Assembly: GCA_023053685.1 (NCBI GenBank)
Contig: JALIGW010000001.1
Coordinates: forward strand, 162,932,547-162,996,546
DNA from: Diadophis punctatus similis
Taxonomy: Eukaryota > Chordata > Lepidosauria > Squamata > Dipsadidae
Length of the DNA: 64,000 nucleotides
Reading direction: 5' to 3'
Numbering within the stretch: position 1 is the stretch's first letter; each line of letters begins with the position of its first letter. Shown here in pieces: positions 14,171 to 26,800 of this stretch. Made by a program: the position numbers and the translations under genes. Below the pieces are notes generated by a model that searched no databases, was not told the origin of the DNA, and saw only the letters and a list, made by a program, of their open reading frames with translations.

Positions 14171-14357
14171 CAGGTAGCCCTTTGACCTTGCTAAGTGAGA
14201 CATTTGTTAAGTGAATTTTGCCCCATTTTATGACCTTTCTTGCCATGACCATGGAGATGCTGCAACAACCATTAAATAGGAAAAATGATCATGTGACTTT
14301 TTCAGTGCCGTTGTAACTTTGAACAATCACCAACTGTTTTAAGTGGAGGACTGCCTG
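14171..14357. mobile_element. MITE, CAGGTAGTCCTC family
   Basis: Begins CAGGTAGCCCTTTGACCTTG and ends AAGTGGAGGACTGCCTG, imperfect inverted termini flanked by TA on both sides. The interior carries the family words GTTAAGTGAATTTTGCCCC and GCCGTTGTAACTTTGAAC. Non-coding. Confidence 0.75.
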
Positions 14358-14440
14358 TATAAATTTCCTTCCAAGAACCCTAGTGGTTGACCCTGTTGAG
14401 ACCATACAAGACAGATGCTGGGGGAAGCAGACTGTACAGC

Positions 14441-14576
14441 TAAGGTGACCAGACGTCCTGCTTTGTCGGGCATTCTTTCCAAAAAGCGGGACTTTTTAAA
14501 ACCGCCGCGGGACGCGGGACACATGCTTGAAAAGCGGGTCTGTCCCGCCAAAAGCGGGACGTCTGGTCACCTTAGC
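14441..14576. mobile_element. Palindromic MITE (AAGGTGACCAGACGTCC termini)
   Basis: The left end AAGGTGACCAGACGTCC is mirrored by GGACGTCTGGTCACCTT at the right, and the inverted match extends outward into flanking CTGTACAGCT/AGCTGTACAG. The interior is rich in GCGGGAC words in both orientations. It is non-coding and non-autonomous, and shares termini with the element at 3976. Confidence 0.7.
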
Positions 14577-15660
14577 TGTACAGGTGAGGGGCTTCCCTTC
14601 CCTTCCTTCCCAGGCCTGGCCTTCCCCTTGTGAGGGCTTCGGGCCTCGCCGGCTCCAACCAGGGACTCCCTTTGCTCCTCTGCGCAAAAACTCAACTAAC
14701 TCAGTTTTAAACGCTCCCCGCCTAACTCTGATCGTTTCCAAGGCGAAAAACTGTGTGTGCCCGCAAGGCTGGAAAGGCCGCCTGGTCTCTCCGCCTGCTC
14801 TGTGCGGGGCTCCGATAGTTCCCCTGCCCTGCCCTGCCCTCCTTTGGTTAGGGCCCCTTTCCGCGCCGCCGCCTCCAGGCCCCCTGCAGGGATTGGAAAT
14901 GTCCCTGTGCCCCCCCACCCCGATTTTATGTTTCCATTGAGGGGTCGCTGAGTGGGGAAGGAAGCCTGTTTGGGGGCGGGAAGGCGGAAGGGCCCACCAA
15001 TGAATCCTTGGGGTGTGCCGGGAGGATGGCTGTCCCTGAAAGCCACAAACCTCCCCCCCGTCTACTCCTGGCAAGGAGGCTGCTCGCTGCTGCTGCTTTG
15101 GTCGCCTCCCTCCCCTCCCGAAAGGCCACGGTTGCGGCCCAGTCGCCCTCATGTTGCCACAGTGACACAGCGTAAATTTCGGTGCTCCGAAATTTTGCTG
15201 AATCCCACCGTTGTAGGGGGTCCTGAGCTGTCCTGGAGGGACAGTGAGGAACTGAAGCACAGGCTGGCGTGGATGGGGAAACCGCAATTTCCCCAAAATG
15301 CCAGTGGAAAGCTCCGGACTGGGCGATGTGGAAGACTATGAATATGAGTTGTCAAAAGCTGGGGCAACCACGCTGAAGAAGTGAGGAACAGCGGAGTGAA
15401 ACATCTGGGTAAGATATTTTTGTTTTGGTCTTGTAAACAAGAACCCTACTTTTAAAGCGGTTCTCCTTTAAGGAAGAATTTTGAAAAAAAAGTTTGGAGA
15501 AAAGTGAAGCGGAGCGGAAAAATGGCTACCGCTTCACACAAATAACAGCGGCGAACAATTAGAGACCAGAAAATTAAAAACCTGAAAAGACTTTTAAAAT
15601 GATGTTTTTAGAAAAAATCTTCCTTGCTGTTTTTCTGCACAAGACACAAATAAACACATG
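14577..15660 (+). mobile_element. CpG-rich block, candidate L1-type 5' UTR
   Basis: GC-rich, CpG-dense sequence to about 15400 grades into purine-rich sequence that includes GGAGCGGAAAAATGGCTACC (15511-15530). This resembles the CpG promoter and 5' UTR of vertebrate L1 elements, but no ORF1 body follows. A short frame at 15299-15384 (MPVESSGLGDVEDYEYELSK, then AGATTLKK) is not recognised. Identification is tentative. Confidence 0.3.
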
Positions 15661-16355
15661 ACCCTACTTTGGGGAATATTGTTGTAGTTTGTGAATGTAA
15701 TGAATTCATTCAGACATACTATACATCAAAATGAAGGCAGGGACTTATGTTAACAAAGACAATAACAGACGGAAAATAATAACAAGACTTGTTTTTTGCT
15801 GCAGCATGCATTTACGGTGTGTCTTTAGAATTTGCAGTACAGACACATTCCTATTGGCATATACAGAGCCCATTTTATTATGGAAAATATAGAAACTTAG
15901 TAAACCTAACAAAATAGTGGGGAGAATGCATCTAAAATTGCCAACCAAATCCTCCCCTTCTTATTCAGCCTCCTTTTCCTTGGAAAGCCAAAGTAGCATT
16001 TGGTAGTGTTATCCTTTAGAAGCATCATCAACCTATGTTAGTTAATCCTGGTCTTTATTTCCACAGCTAATAATTTAGCATATCAATTTGAGGGTGGAAC
16101 CTCTTTCTGAGTTTGAAGATCTTTTGGAAGATTTTCCTTGTTTCCATGTTTTATTACATAAAAATTAATACTATAACAAGCATTCATTTTAAAATAGATT
16201 TAGCACTTATGGAGACAATAGGACTGAGATTTATTTTTCAGCTGAGTTCCTTCAACTCAATATTAGTTTATAGAAATGGATTAAATCTGAGGATCAGCAA
16301 GAAACGTTGCCTGGGAGACGAGATGCTCCTGGAAGCCCGGATGGTCCCTTTAAAA

Positions 16356-16496
16356 CAGAGGTCTTCAAACTTGGCAACTTTAAGACTTGTGGACTTCAAC
16401 TCCCAGAATTCTCCAGCCAGCATAGCATAGCTGGCTGGAGAATTCTGAGAGTTGATGTCCACAGGTCTTAAAAGTTGCCAAGGTTGGACACCCCTG
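16356..16496. mobile_element. Palindromic hAT MITE, second copy
   Basis: Same family as 5377-5498 (CAGAGGTCTTCAAACTTGGC ... TTGGACACCCCTG), with the arms meeting at CCAGCCAGCATAGCATAGCT. No clear target duplication remains. Confidence 0.75.
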
Positions 16497-16622
16497 ACTC
16501 TAGTTATCAAAAGTCTTGTCAGGCTCAAAACCAAGAATGTCACAGGGTGATTCTTTCCTTGTGTCCAATCACACTGACTTTGCCAATAAAGAATTCTATT
16601 CTATTCTGTTCTATTCTATTTA
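16497..16622 (+). mobile_element. CR1 LINE 3' end with (ATTCT)n tail
   Basis: The GATTCTTTCCTTGTGTCCAA and CCAATAAAGAATTCTATTCT words are the 3' terminus of squamate CR1 elements, ending in a short ATTCT repeat. Only about 120 bases remain, as usual for 5'-truncated CR1. Confidence 0.65.
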
Positions 16623-17224
16623 TTTATTTCATAAATACATAAATTTTCTTGAATTTTAAATTTTAAACGACAGCAATCTACTAAAAAAATTCACTCAAAT
16701 GAGAAATATGCCAAAGAATAAAATAATACTATACATATTTTTAATGTATTATATTTGTAAATTGTACTTATGTTGAAATTAAAAATATATATATTACAAT
16801 ACTATTTTTGTGTTCTATGAAAATTTTTGTTGCTCCATATAGACCAAATTTTTAATCAGGACCCCCCCCCCCTCAGGAACAACCCCCCCCCGTCAATGGT
16901 GTCCCTCTTTACCAATGTTAAGATCTGGTCACGTTATGTACAGCCCATTCAGAAGAATATGGAGATAGAAAGCATGACCTCTTCAAACGTTATCAACCCA
17001 GAATTCAACTATTTTTCAAGATTTGTTTTGGCTTATTGATTTCATGGGCTGTTTTATTATTCACACTCTTGGTTTCAGTATCCGTGGTACCACTCGTCTT
17101 CCTTTGGTTGCCACGATCCAATTCCACCAACCCTGGGCGCACTGGACAAAACGTCTGCATGACTTTTAGTCTCTTTTATAACATCCTTGTAGAGGCCGCC
17201 TCTGCTTTCAAGGATTAAAGAAGA

Positions 17225-17563
17225 ATAAGGCGAAACTCGGTTTTCCGCCAGCTTTCCCCACAAACGGTTGTCCGCCATGGGGCCGTTTGAATCAAAAAGA
17301 CATCTGCGGCTGCGCGCTGGGCGGCAGTCAGCACGTGATCCCGGGCGCGTGGCGCCTCTGAAAAGTCCGTCTCCCAATTCTGTCGACTCACGCCTCCTTA
17401 ACACCGTTGTTTGCCTCACGCGCCCCAGCTGCTGCAAACCCTGAAGCCAGGCGACGCTCGCGGCAGGAGGGGGCGGAGTCAGGCGCTTCTATGTAACGCG
17501 GTCGTGGACCGCCGCCTGGCGTTTCCTGGACGGTTTGAAAGCGGGGGAGGAGGCGGGTTAGCC
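17225..17563 (+). promoter_or_regulatory. TDRD6: TDRD6 promoter / 5' UTR, GC-rich with MYB-type sites
   Basis: CpG-rich sequence in an otherwise AT-rich setting lies directly upstream of the start. It holds two YAACNG MYB cores on the - strand (CAACCG at 17265-17270, CAACGG at 17404-17409), an E-box CACGTG at 17332-17337, and a GC box near 17469-17478. A-MYB drives many meiotic piRNA-pathway genes in vertebrates, so these sites would suit TDRD6. Use of the sites is inference; no TATA box is evident. Confidence 0.5.
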
Positions 17564-20500
17564 ATGTGTTCCCAGCTGCTCATCCCTGGCAGCTCGTTTA
17601 CCTTTCGGGTCTCGTTCGTCGAAGTCCACCCTAAGGTGCCGCTGGTGAGGCTATGGGGGCTGCCGGGCGAACGCAGAGAGGAATATTTGCGGCTGATGAA
17701 GGACCTCCAGAACAAAGTGGGGCCCCGTTTGGCGAACTCTCCTGGGGACCGCGGGGGCCGAGGCGACGGCGACAACGATGGCGAAGCCCTGGCACTGGGT
17801 GACCTGTGTCTGGTGGAGCTGGGTGGGCGGTGGTACCGCTGCCGTATCGTCGGCTGCCGGCCCAAGCCGGGGCAAAACTACCGCGTCTTTCTGCTGGACG
17901 AGGGCCGCACGGTGAGCGCTAGCTCCTACTACTTGGCTCGGGGCCGCAGCGAACTCTTCCACTTACCGTCCGAAGTCATGGGATGCATCGTTGCAGACTT
18001 GCTCCCACCCGGCGATTTCGGGGCATCCTTAAAGACCACTCTTAGGGGCTCAAAAACCCCGCTAGGATCCCAGAAACTTAACTTACAATGGGCTGCTGAG
18101 GCAATCGACTTTTTGGGTTTCCTTCATGGCAAAGAGCTGTCTGGCGTCATCCGAAAAGTGCTGATCTCGCAGTGCCTTGTGGTGCTGGAAGTGCCCTGGT
18201 TGCTAACACAGATGCGTCATCTTGGGCTTGCCAGTCTTGCCTCTACTGCTTTTGGCACCCTACTAAGTACCATCTTAGAAGTTCCCGAGATTGCTTCTGT
18301 CCCATTGGAGCCAACTTCCACTTTGTCCCAATCCCCAGTCCTTCCTTCTGCTGCCCAGTCCAAGCAGGGTCATGTCACAATGGATTTCTTCTATCCTCAA
18401 CTGGAATTGAATGTGACTGTGCCTGTGGTGGTGACTCAAATCTCTGATCCGTATAGAATATATTGCCAGCTACGTAGTCTTTCTAAAGAAATCCAACTAC
18501 TTTCAGATGCTATGTATCAAGCTTTTGAGATATCAAAAGGAAAATTTGTAGAAGAGGCTTTACCCACCCCAGGCTTTCCCTGTGCAGCCCAGGGTATAGA
18601 TGGATGCTGGTATCGAACTTTGTTATTAGAAACATACCCAGCAGATGATCAAGAGGATCAACCGGAGGCAGTGGCTCAAGTGATTTGTGTGGATTATGGC
18701 AGGAAAGAGTTTGTAACAAAGAGACATCTGCGCAAGTTACCTGTTGAATATTTTCGCATGCCAGTAGTAACCTACCCTTGCTCACTGCAAGGTATTACGG
18801 ATAGAGGTTGTGGCTGGACCCATTCACAAATTAATCAACTTAAAACATTGCTTTTGGGCAAGGTAGTGCAAGCTCACATCGAAGCTTACTGTCCCTTTGA
18901 GCATATCTATTACATTACCCTATATGGGGAAGATGGTCTCAACCTTAACTGCCTGTATGGGGTGCAGGCACATTGCCTGGCTCAAAATCTCTTGCACAGT
19001 AATCAAGAATGCATCTCTGGTTTAATTAGTGAATCAGAAAACTTGGGTGTCTCAGTTCAAAAGGAATATGCTTCTTTGTCAGAGATATTGCCTACTATTG
19101 CTGCTACCCCATTTTTTGTTGTGCGTCTGAAGGCAGGCGAGTACCATAATGTTCAGGTGTCATTTCTTCAGGACCCTTCAGAATTCTGGGTGCAGTTGCA
19201 GGAACTTAAACAGCCACTTTGTCACCTACGGCGGAACTTAAGAGACTTTTATTCTCGGAGTAAGAAACTAGAATGTATTCTACTTGAGCCCAAGGTAGGA
19301 TCTCTCTGCTGTGTCATGTTGAAGGAAAACTCTTATCATCGCGCCCTTGTTACTAAAGTTCAAGGAAAAGGAATTGTGGTGTATTTGGTGGATTGGGGAC
19401 ACACTGAAGTAGTTGACTTGTATAAGGTGAAGAAGTTGCTTCCCCAATTCAGAGAACTTCCTGCTGTGGCAGTCCGGTGTGCACTGGATAATCCTTTCCC
19501 AGGTCAGTCATGGAACCCAGAAGCTGTTGATTATTTTAGGAAATCTGTGCTAAACAAGGAATTGATGATCAAAGTTCTAGGCATGCAAGGAGATGTTTAT
19601 ATAGTTGAACTTTTTGATAATTCTCTAGTGGGAGAAAAAAATTTGGCTAAAATCATGTCCCAGAGAAAGTACACAAAGCACCATGAAGTACTAGACACTT
19701 TCCAGGCATTATCAGATAAGCTGTTGGCAGGGGACCCTGAAAGTAAACCAATGAGGTTAAGACCTGTGAAAAAAACAATACCAGTGACAGATGAAGTAAA
19801 ACATCCACAACAACATGATTCTTCAGCCTCTTCTGCAGCTGAAATTTTGAGAAATGAACACCACTCCAGTGAGGGAACTTTTTATTCTTCATCAGCTCTG
19901 GGTGGCAGTGATAATTCATCATGTGAGATACAGAACTATTCTGAAATAAAGGCAGGTGAAGAACAGCTTGAATTTGGAAGTACAGTTGATGTGATTGTAA
20001 CACACATAGAAAATCCTAGTCATTTTTGGTGTCGATTGTTTAAGAATTCCCATGAACTGAATATGCTTATGGCTAAAATTCAGGATTATTGTATACATTC
20101 AGCAGAGCTTCATGAATGGCCAAATTCAGTATGCCTGGCTAAGTCTTCTGAGGATAAAAGATGGTACAGAGCTGTTATCATTAATAAGGTTCATTACCCA
20201 GAAGAGGTTGAAGTCGCTTATGTTGATTATGGAAATAAAAAGCATGTTTCACTGAAAAATATTCGTGCAACTACAGCAGAGTTTCTGAAGCTAAAAGCTC
20301 AAGCTTTTAGATGTAGCCTTTACAATTTAATTCAGCCAAAACATACAAATCCTTTTGTTTGGGATAAAAACGCCATCGAAACTTTTCATGAATTTGTGGA
20401 TTCAGGATCTAAAGTGACACTGAAATGTATTACATTTGCTTTAGCAGCATTAAATGGTACAGAACTTTTTAATATTGTTGACCTTATTACTCCTTTCGAA

Positions 20501-23500
20501 AGTGCTTGCCATTTTTTAATAAGAAAGGGTCTAGCCACATTTGTACACAAAGAAAAACCCTTGGTATCATCTGTTCAACTTCTATCATACTATTACTCAA
20601 CCCACAATATCAAAAGAGGAAATGAAGAGATTATTTATGTCACACATGTTAATAGTCCATGTTTTTTTTTCTGCCAACTTGCTAGGAATGAAAATGCTCT
20701 TGAAAATTTAACTAGTAACATTAGTAAACTAAGCAAAATGTACAATTTGCAAATTTCACCCAACTCTAGAACTTTGTATCTTGCAAAGTATACTGATGGC
20801 TGCTGGTATAGGGCTGTAGTAACTTCAAAAAATGATAGCAAAGAAGTTTTTTTTGTAGATTTTGGGAATACACAATTATTAAAAAACGAAGACTTGGTTG
20901 TAGTGCCAAATGATGCTTACGAGTTAATGCTTTTGCCTATGCAGGCTATAAAATGTTCTCTCTCTGATATTGTTGATCCACCAAAAGATGCTATTGGGTG
21001 GTTTGAAAAGGCAGTGTTAGATAAGCCCTTAAAAGCTTTGATTGTAGCAAAAGATCCTGATGGAACATTGATAATTGAACTGTATGATGGTAAAATGCAG
21101 ATCAATGCAAAATTGAAACAAAGCTTAGGTTTGCAGGCTAGCAAAGAGATTACTGAAAACACAGAAAACAGCACTCTGTCTTCCCAATACTCAGTTATTT
21201 CAGAAGAAAAAAGTGAAAGGGGGCTAGCTTTGGTAGACTTTGTCAAACCTGTTCTTGAGAGCAATACTAAATCTAGTGCTGTTTTTGAAGAAACATGCCA
21301 ATTGCAGCAGGAACCTAAAAAAGAGGTAGCAGGAAAATTCCTAGAATTCACAGAAGGCTCTAGCAAAAGTAATTATGTGGAAGATTGGAAGGACATGAAA
21401 TGTGCAGCCCTTCATAAGAAAGGGGAGAGATGTGATATTAGAAATAAATCCAAATCTGTAACATATTCTTCTAAAAATATATATGAACTACCTCAAAAAA
21501 GCATAAAACCTGGTCTTAAATCTTTAGTATATGTTACTCACAGAAATAATCTTTCTGATTTTTATGTACTGTTAGTAGAAGATGAGCCTATCCTTGATAG
21601 TATATCGGAGAAAATAAACAGCTCTAAAACAGTTTCAAGCTTAGTGGGACAACAGCTTAATGTAGGAGATTTAATATGTGCAATTTATTCAGAAGATGGC
21701 TTATGGTATCGAGCTGTAATTATTAAAGAGTCCAGTAGTGATATGGTAGAGGTACAGTATATTGATTATGGCAATACTGCGGTAGTTAGCATTCATAAAA
21801 CATGCAAACTTATTGAAGACTGTTTATCTTTCCCTGTAATGAGCATCCATTGTACCCTGGGTAGTATTAAGATGTCAGAGATTCCAGAATGGACACAAAA
21901 AGCAGTGGTGTATTTCTCCCAAAAGACAAGTGAGGTTCAGATGAACTGTCAATTTGTTGAGAAAGTAGAAGGCAAATGGGAAATAACACTCAGTGATGAA
22001 AAAGATGATATAGTGGTTGATATGATTAATAGGTGCCTTGAATATAAAAAATATGACCTGATAGAGACAGCTGACAAAGGATCTGATAAGATTGGCAAAG
22101 TGAGCTTATGTGAAGATATTCTTGCTAATGAGCACAGTAGACTTTCAGCTAGCAAATCATTTCTTTGGAAGACACCTAAGATAGGTGAAACTATAAAAGC
22201 CTTTTCATTAGTTCCAAAGAATCCAGGATATTTTTGGTGTCAGTTCACTGAAAATGATATTAGTTCAATTGAAATAAAACTTCAGGAAGCTGAAGAATAT
22301 GCAAACATCCACGTTGATAATCTTAAAAATGGCAGTCCTTGTCTAGCAAAGTCTAGTGATAATTTATTTCACCGAGCAGTTATTAGTCATATAGAGGAAA
22401 GTTCCTTGACAGTAATCAACATTGATTATGGAACTGAGAAACTTGTCAGCATAGAAGTGATCAGGCAAATTCCTGATGAACTGTTAATAATTCCGCCACA
22501 AGCATTTTTGTGTTGTCTCTTTGGCTTTAATTCTGAAAGTGGTTCATGGGCTGAAGGAATAAATGAAATTTTCTGTGATATGATAGCTGATCTTCCATTA
22601 GAGATTACAATTATGGACAAATTGAACTATGATTCTTTTGAAATTCCGTTGTTTGTAGTTAAATTGGAATGTCAAAATATAAGCATCAATGAACAAATGA
22701 AACATCTTTGGAAACATCACGCTGAGAGTGGTGATTCCACTATTGCAAATAATTACAACCTTGAGCAGATTAGAAATCCAGAAGAGAATTCGAAATCAGT
22801 GCCATTTGAAACTGAAACTTCTGTTTGTACAACAATGACCCCCAAAAATAATAGTTTGGAAGATGTATTCTGTTGTCCAAATCTATTACAGTCAGTAGAT
22901 GACTTTTCTGGTGTCGGAGACAGGATTTTATCAGAAACATCTGCACAGCCATCCAAAAATCAAATCAAGCACCACTTTATCACCCATGAAATAGTTCATA
23001 CAGGGAACCAACAGACCACATTTGATGCATTTACTAATGAAACAAACCATTCTGCATCTGGAAACAGAAAAAACGTAACAGATTCTACAGATCTTTCTGA
23101 AATACAGCTTTCTACTTGTAAAATTGAATATGATACACTTGAATCTTGGGGAGGAGCAGAGGACAAAGAAATATTAATGCTAGATTCTCCTGAAATTCAG
23201 TTGCCTTTGGATGATACAACAAAGTTGTCAGACTTTGTATCCTTACGAGTGCTTCCCCAATTAAATAATGCAGAGAACATGCTAGAAAAAGAGAAGTTAA
23301 AAATGCCGTTGTCGGAAGACATGCTACAGCCAAAGACAATAGAAATAAAAACTTATGATGAAACACAAAAGAAGTCAGAATTGCATGTACTTGAACCACA
23401 ACATGTGGAAGGACAGTCAGGACACAAAGTAAAAGAGAATACTTCACTAATGAATGAAAATGAAAATGTAATAGAAGTGATGGCATCTGAAGCTTCTCCT

Positions 23501-23831
23501 TTACTGACTGAGAAAGCCAGCAATAATACGCTATGTTTGCAACACCCTGCTTTGTCTGTCCCTGCAGATAATAAAATCCAGTCATCATTTTCAGAAATTA
23601 AAGTTAAACCACAAGAATTCTATTCCATTGAAGGTCTTGTTGAAGAGTGTAAACTGAGAAAAAGTAATAAAAAGCCCAATTTTACAGAAGAGCAAACTGC
23701 CCTAGGAAAGAATTCTGAAGAAATGCAGATGAGCATTCATGGAAGTTTTAAAGACAATATTTGTGTTGAACAGGATTATCTAACAAATATACAGCTAAGT
23801 GAAGTGGATGAACCCTTAATACATGATACAG
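17564..23831 (+). CDS. TDRD6: TDRD6 exon 1 (6.3-kb coding exon with start codon)
   Basis: This exon is open throughout and ends in phase 1 at a GTAAGG donor (23832-23837). I chose the ATG at 17564 (context GCCATGT) because its product begins MCSQLL and continues FRVSFVEVHPKV, matching the start I know for mammalian TDRD6 (MCS..., RVSFVDVHP). An in-frame ATG at 17411 would add 51 residues of low-complexity, Gly/Arg-rich sequence with no family likeness, so I treat it as 5' UTR. A single giant exon carrying nearly all Tudor domains is the usual TDRD6 architecture. Confidence 0.95.
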
Positions 23832-26800
23832 GTAAGGCATTAATGTAGAACTTGAGTGACAAAGTTGATTTGAGATTTTGCAGTCTTGTTCAGTTGGCAA
23901 ATTCAGATTGGCAAAGTAAGTGGAAAAATCATTGAGACAAATAACAGTGGACAAAAAACAATGGCAACTTAATTTCTTGGAGAGGGGTTAAAATTATTTT
24001 TCAAAAGATTTGAGTATAGACTATATAACTGTTCCAATATAAAGCATTGCTCTCATTTTAAGAATGTATAGTTTCCAGATCCAGCTGGAAAATAATTAAT
24101 TAGGTCTATTTCACCTGGGAGATACTGTGTATGACTGAATTTACGAGGGTGAGTCAAAACAATGCCATTTTCTTTAGGACAGGTATAATTACCAACACAG
24201 GAACATGTAGCATACATCAAAATGAAGCTGGTCCTCTGTGGAGCACATCCCTACTTCTCAACATAGTCACAATTTCTCTCAATAGCAATGTTCCACCTTC
24301 GAATGAGAGCATGTATACCTGCCTTGTAAAATTCTGTTGACTGTTCTTTGAGCCACTTCTTCACTGCAGTTTTCACTTTCTCGTCACTGGAATAATGTTT
24401 GCCTCGTATCACCAGATTTAGCGCCTTCAGACTATCATCTCTTCAGCCCCATGAAAGGGTTTGAGAATTTCCGGTAGGCCTGTTGGGCCATTTTTCGCCA
24501 TCCACAGGCTCCGGAGGCTTTCCTGAAGCCCTGGGGATGGCGAAAATGGCCTTCCCCTGCCCTCCAGAATGCCAAAAATCAGCTGGCCAGCACGCACATG
24601 TGTGCTGGAACTGACATAGGGCAACGCCTTGCGTGCCCTCAGACATGGCTCCGCATTCCACCTGTGGCACACATACTATAGGTTCGCCATCACGGCCCTA
24701 GATGTTTCAGCGAGTTTAGTATGTCAGTCATGGTATCTTTATGGACTCCCTATTTTCCTGTTTCTCCTATCTGAATGAGTTCCAAAAAGGAGAAAACATT
24801 GGGTTCCACCATGCATCATAACTTCTGAAAGAGATCCTGTATATTTTAATGATTATGTCTGGAGTGAAAATTAGACCCACTCTTAAACTACCAGTAGTAG
24901 GACCTGGAAATGAAACACATAGTTAAATCATACATTGCAGCATAAGTCTATGCTTGAAAAGTGTTGGTATAAATGTTTGCTGTCCAGTGCATGATATTGT
25001 ATTGGGATTCTGTATTTTAAAAACTGCAGTAATTGATGCTTGCTTTTTCAAAAATTGAAAATTTTACATAGAAATCCTAAATTTATCTTATGACATAACC
25101 ATTTGTATTTCAGTATAAGCATATCCAGTCATTAAGGTAGGCAAGAGAGCTCCTTTTAAAAATACTTACATATTCAGAGATCTGTCAATCATGAAGGAAG
25201 AACTTACCTTGGTCCCAAGTTACCAACATCCCTTGTTGGTAGGTTCCCAGACATTCATTTTAGGACTGAACATATTTCACTCAAGAAATGTTGATGATAT
25301 TTAGGATTTTTTTAAAAGAAACTATTGTTAAATTATATGAAGCGGTATATAAGTCTGTGTGCTATTACTATAATGCTCTTGGAAAGCAGAGAGCTCTGCT
25401 TTCTAGATGCTATTATGAAAAAGATCTATATATTTCTACATATTACCACTTATAAAAGTGAAATTCATAACAAAATCACACATTTGAAGAACTGACTTTT
25501 TAGACAGCTGCCAAGCCATTGATATTAACTCCCAATTTGTTTCAGGGCTCAAATTCAAAATAATGTAATTGTTCTTGAAATTACAATCTAAAACCAAAAT
25601 GGTTAATACTACAATTGAATTTAAAAGATGTTGTTTTAAATCTTAGCTGCTTCATTTTTCTGGAATACAATGTTCTAACTGAAAATTATAGGTATTTTTC
25701 AAACATGTAATGAGATAGCTAAAAGCATGTAGCCTTGCCTTCTTGCAGTGTCATCACAAATAATATAAAATTAAATAAAATCAAGCCCAATCCTAGAGCT
25801 CTACAGGTAGTTTTCAACTTACAAACACAATTGGGACCCAAATTTCTGTTGCTAAAGGTAATTGTTAAGTGAGTTGCATCTGATTTTATAATCTTTTTTC
25901 CCCTCATGTTTGTTAAGCAAATTGCTGCAGTTGTTAAGTAAATGTCACAATTCTTAAGGAATCTGGCTTCCCCCATTGGTTTTGCTTGTTGGAAGCTAGC
26001 TGAGAATTTGCAAATGGGGATCACGTGATGCTTCAATCTTCATAAATACATGCCAGTTGCCAAGTGCCCAAATTTTCATCAAATGACTGTGGGGATGCTA
26101 CAACAGTTGTAACTTACTTTTTTCAGTGCCATTGTAACTTGGAACAGTTTAATAAATGAATGGTTGTAAGTCAAGGACTACATGTGTTAGTTGAGATTGC
26201 CAATGTAAACTGCAGATGCCAATCTCATTGCCCCATCTATAGTACATAGAATGAATAATAACGTAAATAAACAATGTGTTATTTCTTGCAGAAAAAAAAG
26301 AAAACATTTGCAATTTAATGGGATTTGATATTGGTTCCCAATGCATGGTATGGTCAGGTATTCAGTGGTACAAGGCTGAGATTTTAGGCATATCTCCTGA
26401 AGGTACAAAGGTAAGGAATTCTGAATATATTAAGTGTGCTGGTTCATGAGAGAAAGTTGAATACTTTTCATATATGTTGTCTCCGAAGTATCCTTGGCAT
26501 CACCTGGCATGACAAAGTTCCAAATAGCGCAGTCTTGGAACGTGCTGGAATTTCTAGCATGTATACACTTCTGAAACAGCGACGTCTTCGCTGGCTCGGG
26601 CATGTTGTGAGAATGGATGATGGGCGGATTCCGAAAAATCTCCTGTATGGTAAACTAGTGCAGGGAATGCGCCCTAGAGGGAGACCACAGCTGCGATATA
26701 AGGATATCTGTAAGAGGGATTTAAAGGCCTTGGGAATGGACATTAACAACTGGGAAACCTTGACCTCTGATCGTTCCGCTTGGAGGCTAAAGACGCAGTA

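Larger units (their letters stand above)
15661..17224. other. Intergenic region 5' of TDRD6
   Basis: AT-rich apart from the MITE/CR1 pair (16356-16622) and two C-runs (16861-16873 and 16884-16892). No exon recognised. Confidence 0.4.

Noticed and set aside
14496..15296. A 266-codon frame on the - strand
   Set aside because: Composition (Arg, Gly, Pro) follows the CpG-rich DNA, other strands are equally open, and no domain is seen.
17411..17563. Upstream in-frame ATG for TDRD6
   Set aside because: The added 51 residues lack family likeness; the MCS start at 17564 matches the known protein.
22770..23588. Antisense open frames inside TDRD6 exon 1
   Set aside because: They are shadows of the sense coding sequence.
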